Shown here piece after piece: positions 1 through 8,200 of a DNA stretch of 22,842 nt (position 1 is its first letter; each line of letters begins with the position of its first letter). A model generated the notes under the pieces. The model was given only the letters and a program-made list of their open reading frames with translations. It ran no database searches and was not told the origin of the DNA. Made by a program: the position numbers and the translations under genes. Source of the stretch: JBKCHH01 sp046302855 (GTDB taxonomy: Bacteria > Pseudomonadota > Alphaproteobacteria > Rickettsiales > UBA8987); assembly GCA_046302855.1 (NCBI GenBank), contig JBKCHH010000018.1, positions 1 to 22,842 of the forward strand, in the 5' to 3' direction.

Positions 1-111
1 TTCTTTAAGAACTAAAACATTACATCTTTAATTTGCTTCGTAAAGATTAAATAAGCATTGACTTTAAAAAGTTTTTTGTCATTAACCTAACCTCTTCAAA
101 AATTTATTTTT

Positions 112-288
112 ATGGCTAAGAAATCAGGACTTTTTATTAGACTAGTATCCACCGCTGGCACTGGTTATTTTTTGGTAAAGAAAAAAACTAGCAAAAAACT
201 TGCTGGCACAGATACCAAATTAGAATTCAAAAAATATGATCCCGTTGTTAGAAAGCATGTAGTTTTTAAAGAACAAAAAATGAAGTAG
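112..288 (+). CDS. rpmG: 50S ribosomal protein L33
   Basis: This 58-residue ORF encodes the small ribosomal protein L33 of the large subunit. It is recognised by its start MAKKSGLFIRLVSTAGTGYF and its end KYDPVVRKHVVFKEQKMK. The STAGTGYF and KYDPVVRKHV segments are typical of L33, and about 55 residues is normal for proteobacterial forms. The zinc-binding CXXC pairs of some L33 variants are absent, so this is the Cys-free type. The reading starts at ATG 112 and stops at TAG 286-288. hisG follows after 25 nt, but that pairing is probably chance. A -35-like TTGACT lies at 58-63, but no convincing -10 follows at the right distance. Confidence 0.93.
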   Translation: MAKKSGLFIRLVSTAGTGYFLVKKKTSKKLAGTDTKLEFKKYDPVVRKHVVFKEQKMK

Positions 289-313
289 ACCAAACCCCCT
301 AAAGGTTTTCCTT

Positions 314-952
314 GTGTCTAAAGAAAAAATTATCATAGCCCTTCCCAAAGGTAGAATATTAGAAAGCCTGTTAGCGGAGGCGAAAAATCTTGAATTAACC
401 TTTGAGGATGATTTTTTTAACGAAAACTCTAGGAAATTATCTTTTTCTACAAGCATAAAAAATTTAAGCGTAATAAAAGTTAGAAGTTTTGATGTGCCAA
501 CAATAGTTTCAAAAGGCGGGGCAGATATTGGTATTAGCGGTAGCGATGTTTTAGAAGAGTTTTCTTTTTCTAACCTTTACACTCCTTTTGATTTAAAAAT
601 TGGAAAGTGCAAACTTGCCCTTGCCTCCTCTAAAAACGCCAAGCCTTTAAACGAACTAGGTAGCCATTTACTGGTGGCTAGTAAATATCCAAACCTTACT
701 AGAAGGTATTTTTCTGCCAAAGGTCTGCAGGCAGAAATTATAAAACTAAATGGCTCGATAGAAATTGCCCCTAAAATTGGCCTGTGCGATTATATTGTTG
801 ATTTGGTAAGCACTGGCAAAACCTTAAAAGAAAACAATATGGTGGTAAGGGATGTAATTTTAGAGGTTTCATCTAAGGTAATTTTAAACAAGATTTCCCT
901 TAAAACTAAAGATTTATCTTCTATCCTACAAGAATTGCAAAAACTTTCTTGA
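314..952 (+). CDS. hisG: ATP phosphoribosyltransferase, catalytic subunit (short form)
   Basis: HisG condenses ATP with PRPP, the first committed and feedback-controlled step of histidine synthesis. The N-terminus carries IIIALPKGRI, the middle carries ADIGISGSDVLEE (residues 70-82), and the PRPP-binding loop DLVSTGKT is at residues 163-170. At 212 residues this is the short form, which lacks the C-terminal regulatory domain of the roughly 290-residue long form. Short HisG proteins normally need the HisRS-like partner HisZ for activity and histidine feedback, and no hisZ lies in this window. The start is GTG at 314. AAAGG at 301-305 could be its ribosome binding site, and it lies in a weak AAACC/GGTTT hairpin (292-308). 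hisD begins 3 nt after the stop, so the two are very likely co-transcribed. Confidence 0.95.
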   Translation: MSKEKIIIALPKGRILESLLAEAKNLELTFEDDFFNENSRKLSFSTSIKNLSVIKVRSFDVPTIVSKGGADIGISGSDVLEEFSFSNLYTPFDLKIGKCKLALASSKNAKPLNELGSHLLVASKYPNLTRRYFSAKGLQAEIIKLNGSIEIAPKIGLCDYIVDLVSTGKTLKENNMVVRDVILEVSSKVILNKISLKTKDLSSILQELQKLS

Positions 953-955
953 AAA

Positions 956-2260
956 ATGTCCAAGATCTTAGATTTAACCAGTAAAACTTTGGGCGAAATA
1001 GAGGCAATTTGGGAAAAAACTATTAGGGAGAGTAATTCTTCGCAAAATAGAGCAAAAATTAGCAAATCTGTATCCAAAATAATCTCTACTGTTCAAAAAA
1101 AAGGCGACACTGCCTTAATAAACTATGCTAAAAAGTTTGATAAGACCAAAATTACCAATTTTAAATTCACAGAAGCGGAAGTTAATCTAGCCTTCAAAAA
1201 TGCTGATAAAAAGCTAGTAAAATCGCTAGAGACTTCTTTAAAAAGAATAGAATATTATCATCAAAAACAACTTCCTAAAATGGAGGTTAGGTTTAAAGAT
1301 AAACTAGGCATTGAGCTTGGCTATAGATATACTCCAATAGAAAAGGTTTGTTTGTATGTGCCGGGGGGCAAATATTCTTACCCAAGTTCAGTTTTAATGA
1401 ATGCCGTGCCAGCGATTGTAGCTGGAGTTAAAAATCTTTTTTTAACCACCCCTGTTAGAAATAACCTGCCAAGCAATGTTGTGTTAGTGGCAGCAAAGGT
1501 GGCTGGCATAAAAGATATTTATAAGCTAGGTGGCGTGCAGGCGATTGCTGGCTTTGCCTATGGCACAAAATCTATTCCAAAGGTAGATTTAATTTGTGGG
1601 CCGGGTAATGCCTTTGTAACTGAGGCAAAAAGGCAGGTATTTGGTGATGTTGGTATAGATATAATAGCTGGCCCCTCTGAAGTTTTAATAATTTCAGATG
1701 GTTGTGGCGATGCCAAATTTGTGGCAGTTGATTTACTATCTCAAGCAGAGCATGACGAAATGGCAAGATCAATTTTAATCACCACCAGCAAAAAATTTGC
1801 TCATTCGGTAGAGGAGCAGGTAAGTACCCTTCTAAACCAATATGATAAACGAAAGATTGCTACCAATGCTTGGGCTAAAAATGGCAGAATATTTTTGGTA
1901 AATAGTTTGGAAAAAGCCTCTTACCTTGCCAATATTATTGCCCCTGAACATTTAGAAATTATACTGGAGGAAAAATCCAAAAAACTAGGCAAAGATATTT
2001 CTAACGCTGGGGCAATTTTTTATGGCGATTATACGCCGGAAGCCTTTGGAGATTATCTAGCTGGCCCAAGCCATGTGCTACCAACTTCTGGCACGGCAAG
2101 GTTTTTTTCAGGAATTAGTGTATTTACCTTTTTAAAAAGAAGTTCTTTAATAAAAGCGTCAAAAAAAGGGTTTACAATATTAACTGATGACATCATAAGT
2201 TTAGCTGAGGAAGAGGGGTTGGTTTTCCATGCCCTTTCAGCAAAACTTAGAAAAAAGTAG
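956..2260 (+). CDS. hisD: Histidinol dehydrogenase
   Basis: HisD is a zinc- and NAD-dependent enzyme that oxidises L-histidinol to L-histidine in two steps, ending the pathway begun by HisG. The 434-residue length is normal. The catalytic Glu-His pair is visible as APEHLEI (E331, H332). Probable zinc ligands are Q263 and H266 in SQAEHDEMA, D366 in FGDYLAGPSHVLPT and H425 in LVFHALSA. The NAD-region motif VPGGKYSYPSSVLMNAVPA is intact, as is ICGPGNAFVTEAKRQVFG. All expected residues are present, so it should be active. The ATG start is 3 nt after the hisG stop. The other his genes are not here, so the histidine genes are split between loci in this genome. Confidence 0.97.
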   Translation: MSKILDLTSKTLGEIEAIWEKTIRESNSSQNRAKISKSVSKIISTVQKKGDTALINYAKKFDKTKITNFKFTEAEVNLAFKNADKKLVKSLETSLKRIEYYHQKQLPKMEVRFKDKLGIELGYRYTPIEKVCLYVPGGKYSYPSSVLMNAVPAIVAGVKNLFLTTPVRNNLPSNVVLVAAKVAGIKDIYKLGGVQAIAGFAYGTKSIPKVDLICGPGNAFVTEAKRQVFGDVGIDIIAGPSEVLIISDGCGDAKFVAVDLLSQAEHDEMARSILITTSKKFAHSVEEQVSTLLNQYDKRKIATNAWAKNGRIFLVNSLEKASYLANIIAPEHLEIILEEKSKKLGKDISNAGAIFYGDYTPEAFGDYLAGPSHVLPTSGTARFFSGISVFTFLKRSSLIKASKKGFTILTDDIISLAEEEGLVFHALSAKLRKK

Positions 2261-2274
2261 GCAATATTTATAAA

Positions 2275-5200
2275 ATGTTTGGGCACATAAAAAATGTATT
2301 TTTTGCCTTTTTGGTTATTTCTATTCTTTTGTTCTGCGATAGCGTGTTTGCCTGCACAATCCCAAAGGGTTTAAACAGTGATAGTGTAATTTCAGAATCA
2401 AGTGCCGCTTCACAAGGTTATACAGAGGAATGTAATATTCCAGCCATTGCCCCTATTGATTGTGGTTATTGTAAAATAGATGCAGTTACTAATGGGAATC
2501 AAAGCAATCTTTTATGCAGAATTTATAAAAAATGTAAAAATAACAATCCTAATGAAGAATGTTTAAGTTATGACTACAAACTAAGCCCCGGTTGTGTTCA
2601 AGCCTTGTTTCAAAAAGGGAAAAATCTTGATTCTAATAATAAAAGATGTGTGCCTATTTCTAGTAGTGGCGAAAATGGTTGCGTTGAACCAGTTAATAAT
2701 TCTTGTGCCGATTTAGCAAAGGCAACTGGTAAATGTTACGAGGAATATAGAACTTCTGGCTTTCAACGCTATCCAGATGGTAGAATTATTGGTTGCACCC
2801 CTTGCGTTGAGCGGCCCCCGAGTGATTTAGAATTTATAAATCCAGAAAAAACAGTTGGTGGCAGCACTGCCTATTGGGTTGGTGATTGTGGGGGTAAGGG
2901 GGTTTTTGCTGATAACCCAAATGATATTTTCCCATCAAAAACTGGTTGCTATAATCCAGAAGAAAGGTTTGTAAAATACTATAACGAAACTTTAAATGGC
3001 TCTAGCTATTCAAGAACTAATCTTTCTAAAGCCTCTTACAAAATTCCAAGGGAAGATGTGTTAAACCTAGATAAGGTTTGTGCTACGCCACTTCCTAGTA
3101 CTTTTGGCAATAGAACCATTTTTAAAAGAAGTATTGGTGATTCAGATAGTGATGTTATTCAATGTATGAGACCTAGCATTGCGGATAGGATAGATGAAGA
3201 AGAGAATTTCTTGAATTATTATCTGGGCGATGCAGATAATTACTTTGATAATGATATAATTTTAGAAAAAAAACCTGATAGCGATAAAACCTGTCGCAGG
3301 GTAGTAAAAACACAAAGGCTGGTGAATCCATTTGCCGCAAAGCCTTGTGAAATTACTTTTGGTGATGACTTTAGCCCCTATCCTCCTGTTAACGAAAGGT
3401 TGGGCTCTACTGATTTAACCACCCAGTATTTAATGCAAGAGCGTTATCTGCCTCCATCTTTAGTAAATGATAAGGATGAAAGAATCTTAGCCACACCCTA
3501 TAGTAGAAGATTAGATGGCAACCAGCTAGGTGAATATGGGTATGGCGATAATATAATTGAGAGAAAAGATTACCCCTTTAATAAATACGATGTCTATAAT
3601 GCTACTAATGGTGACGCAAAAGCATCTGCCTCACTACCAGAATGTTTTGGCACAAAAATGCGTCGTCAAGCAGCCCTAAAGCTATTTATAGAGGAATATG
3701 CCCACCAAACTGATTGTAATGGTGAGCGTGGTATAAACATAAACGATACTAGTATTTACGATCAAAGTTATTGTCAGTTTTTTGTGCATCAAAACCAAGC
3801 TGACGATATGGGGGATTTGGGGCTTACCCAAATGGTATTTGGTAGGGTTCTAACCATTAGGCCAGAACAAACTGGTTTAAGAAGTGAAGCCTTTGATATG
3901 CTAAACTTCGCAACTCAAAGCGAGCTTTTTGTTCTACCAGATTTTGGCATAGGCAAATCGCAAGATATTTGTAAAAAGAAAATTTCAGGCGGAGGGCTTG
4001 GCACCTTTAATGATGGCGTTTCGCTAGATTTTAAAAGAAGGGGTTGCCCTGAAAGTTATCCGGTAAATTCAACCACTTGGCCAGAGTTCTTTAAAATGGA
4101 ATCTTGCGATTGGAGCAAAGGTTCAAAACTTATTAATAACCCATATCATGCAACCGCAACAGCCATAAAACTCGCCTATAAAATCATAGGTACGGCAACT
4201 GCAATAATTGATTTAGGTAATCTAGCAAGTGGCATAGCAAAAGGTCCGGGTGGAATTTTTACTGCTATTGGTGCAACTACTGGTAATCCTGCCTTAGATA
4301 ATCTAGTAGCTGGATTTTTAATTGATGTTGTAAGTGGAAAAGACCCGGTTTCTAGCCTATTTGATAATTTAATAGGCCCCGGAATGTTAATAGATATAAG
4401 TGGCTTACCATTTGTTGCACAAGCTTTTATTGATGCTGGGGTAAATGCCATAAAAACTGGTAAGTTTGATCTAGACCTTACCACTGTTTTTGCTGCCGCT
4501 TTGAATGATTTGGGCGGGATTGATGGTCTTTTAAAAGATACTGGACTCAAAGGAATGGTAGATAATGTTACTGGTTTTTTTAATGGTATCGATAACCTAT
4601 TTAAAGGTATAGATAAATCCATAACTGGCGCCTTATTTGGTGAAGGTGGCTTAGTTAGTTGCGATAGTGGTGGAGGGGGAGTAGGGGGAAACCTGCTCTG
4701 TGGCGCTACCAAAGGAATTGTAGGTGGAATAAAAGATTTTGTTTTAAATATGGCTAATTCGCAAGTGCAAAACATTTTAAACCAAGCAACGGGTGGGATA
4801 TTTGGCGAGATAAACAACTATATTGGTATGTTTAACGATATTCAAAACAAAAGATTATCAATGATTCAAAGTAAATGCTCAAGTGATAGCAAAAATGTAA
4901 GTTGTAAGGTTTATATTGATAGTAAAGGTGGAGTAAATTCAAACGAAACCAAGGGTGGGTCTATAAATCCATTTGATATCCAGGTAGCTAGCGTTGTTGC
5001 AAAAGTTGCTGGAGTGGAAGCAAGCAAACAACCATCTTCTTTTAAAACCAATAGCACAAGTAATCCTTTTGAAAACCTACCACCTAGCAATTTCGATACA
5101 AAAGAACCATCTATTATTATCAATAATGTTCCAGTGCTTACCCCCCTTCCAGATGAGTCTGCAGGCTTACAAACTGGCCCAGCACTCAAGGGTTTTTCTA

Positions 5201-8200
5201 AAGGAATGGATCAGGTCGGCAAGGCAGTAAACGGTATTTTAGATGGCTTGATTTCACAAGTAATGAACCAAGCAGGAAGCCTTTTTCTTACTACCAAAAT
5301 AGATGATTTTAGATCGATGTTATGGCCACCACTCATGGGGGTTGGGATTTTGGGGCAAGCCTTTGTTGGCATTCCTATAATACTGGTTGACCCGCAAAAA
5401 GCAGTAAAAAATGTTGAAAGAAGGGGCTGGGTAGATTCTTCTTGGCCAGCTGGCAGTTGTGCTATGACGCCACTGGTAAATATGGATAAAAATTGGGGCG
5501 ATTACTTTGGTATTACGCCAGATTACTCTCCCTTAAGAGATTGCATAATGCAAGGTTGTGAAGTTAAAGGTTTTCAGTGGCATAAAAATGGTAATACCCT
5601 GTATGATTTTAAACTTAACTGGTTAATTTCTCAAGAAGCAATGTGGTGCGAGTTTGAACTGCCTTTTGACCCCTATTCTGGCAATTTTGCCGAAAGGGCG
5701 TTTGAAAAACATAATCCCTTTACTATCAACAAGCCAAGAGGTTCTTCGCCTTTAAAATTTGGGCAGGTAGATAAAAATATTGCTGGTTGGGCAGGGGGCT
5801 TTATTCAGGTGGAAAGGATTAGAGATGCTTGTGGTGCCTTTTCGCAAAGGGGTTCTTGGTTCTATGATACCAAAAGGGAGCTTAGTAAATGGTTAGTGGG
5901 GGATGATAAGGCAAGGTGCCAAGATTGGGTTGGGGCTTGGGGCACAAAATATGATCAAACCAAAGTAAATAGCTGGCGTTTAGAAAGGTTCGATTATGAG
6001 TTTTTAAAATCATTCATTGAATGCACAGGGCCTGTAAAAGATGTTGGTCCAAACCCTTGCAAAGGGGTGAATTTTGCACAGGTTGTATATAACTCCTGTG
6101 GTATTTGTTGGCCGGTTGGCAGAGCTGGAGATCCTGCAACCTATGCAGCCAGATTACCGGCCTGTATTGCATCTGCCCTTGCTATTGCTGCTGCATCTTC
6201 AGTAAATAAGGCGGGCGTATTTGCAAAGGCTGCATGTGTTTCCCCTACCATAATATGTAATGAAACCTGCCCCTTTGCAGATGATGCTACTGGCTTAGAT
6301 AAAAATTTCTGGAAAGAAAATAGAGATGAAAAGGCAACAAAGGGTGGCTTTTGGTGCGCCTGCCCTAATGATAACGCCATAACTACCATGTGTAGGGAAG
6401 ATAACTGCACCTGCCAACAGCTAGACTTGGTTTCTATGGGCAGCCGCTTCAGCTATACTAAAATTACAACCGATATACCATTAGCATTAGCAAATCTAGG
6501 CCCCCTTCTTTGTGATAACTATGGTCCTTATAGAAGGTGGCTACAGTGTTATCATGTGGCAAGATCGCGTGCCTGCCCAGTTCTTACAAGGGATATTTCT
6601 ATAACCCCGCCCAATGAATCTTTATTATTCCCACCCTATGAGCAAACCAAAAAACAGAAAGAGGCACAAAAAAAGCAGTTTTGTGAAGGGTCAGAAATTC
6701 CAACCCCACCACAGTTAAATGTGCGTTGGCAGTTAGAAGAGCCAAACTTTCTAGCAAGGCTAAATGTGGCAGATGACCCAGGTGGCTTGGTAAAAGAAAA
6801 AATCACGGTAGATGCAAATGGTAATGAAACAAAAGAAGCTGGTAATTTTTATGCCAAAAATTCTGATCTAGTATTTTTATCGCAAGTAAAGGATGCTGGC
6901 GCACCTTATTTAGAGCCAGCCTTGCCTTTGGCTCTACCAACTTCAGATGCTAATGATAAGCTACAAAAATCAGGCGGGCAGATTGCCGGGGCATATAGTT
7001 CTATAAGTAGTAGCTTTAGAAATACCGATGCTTCAAAACTCTCAAATGATAAAAAAACTCTATACCCTAACCCAAGGGCTTTAGAAGCAGTTGTGGGCCC
7101 AAGAGGTTGCGATATTGGCGGTTGGTATGAAATGATGCTATATCAAGCCAGATGTATTCAAAAATTTGGGCTTGGCTGTATTTGTGATTATGACAAAACC
7201 TTTGTTTTAGGTTCATCTGAAAAATATGTATTAAGTAGAGCTGGGGCAAAATTTAGCTATTATGAAACTGACCCTATAACTGGCGATGATAGATTAGTTG
7301 GAAGAAAACCTGTGGAATTCCCCCTAATGTGGCGTGGTAATGCAGGACCAGACTTTGCCGTTGGTGCCTATCCGCCATCTAGATTGTGGGATAAAACTGG
7401 TAAAACCATTCTAAAAAAAGATATTGGTGGCGCTTATAAAAGAGAGCAACCCACTACCTATAGAGATAGTGATTATCAAGGTCTATTTGGTTCTGGCGAT
7501 AATGGTGCTAAGGAGGGCGATATTCTAATTTGGGATGAAACTGTGCTAGATGATAAGGGCGAAGATGCAAGGTATAGACGCCATGTGGCATTTGTAGAAA
7601 GGGTGGGTTCAGATAATTCTTTATTTGCAGGGGTAAATGGGGCGCCTAGCTATCCTTATGTTGAGGTAAGTGAGATGAACTGGGGTAAATATCAAGATTC
7701 TTGTGGCAATACCGATAGATGGGGAATTCCAACCAATCGTAAAATCTATAAAACTCCTATAATGGAGCAAAGAACTGGTAGTTGTACCAATAACCCTGGT
7801 CTTGAGGGCGAAAACTGCTTTGAACTATATAGAATGCCATGTGATAATCCAGATAATGCCATATGTTATGAGCATAATCACCAAAGGGTAAAAATTTACC
7901 GCCCATCGCTTGATAAAAATACACCAACCGCCTATCCAATATGCAAACAGGGTTCTCCAGAAGCAAAAGAAATTGCTAATGGGGTAAAGGTTTTTGGGGC
8001 GGAAATAAAAGATTATGTTAATGCCAATTTAGGTAAATGCGATCCCACCCTTTACGATAGGGCAGATTATCCGGGCAATAATGTAGATTTTATCGTGCAA
8101 AGGGAAATATCTAGCCCACTTCTTCCCCACTGTGCTGGACCTGATGGCTTGGGCGAGGGCGGAATTGGTTGTCCAAAATATAAAACCTTAAATACTGCGG

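Noticed and set aside
58..90. Promoter for rpmG from TTGACT at 58-63
   Set aside because: No hexamer close to TATAAT lies 16-18 nt downstream, so I did not list it as a feature.
292..309. Hairpin AAACC/GGTTT between rpmG and hisG as a terminator
   Set aside because: The stem is only five pairs and the T run is short; it is mentioned only as a possible cover of the hisG ribosome site.
2275..2357. Lipoprotein reading of the giant protein's N-terminus (VFAC)
   Set aside because: Phe at -2 is a poor lipobox residue, and a normal signal peptidase I site after SVFA fits as well. It is left as a possibility only.
4176..4817. 213-codon open frame on the minus strand
   Set aside because: It lies wholly within the giant gene, is Pro/Ser/Lys-rich as expected from the antisense of Gly/Ala-rich coding DNA, and has no recognisable motif.
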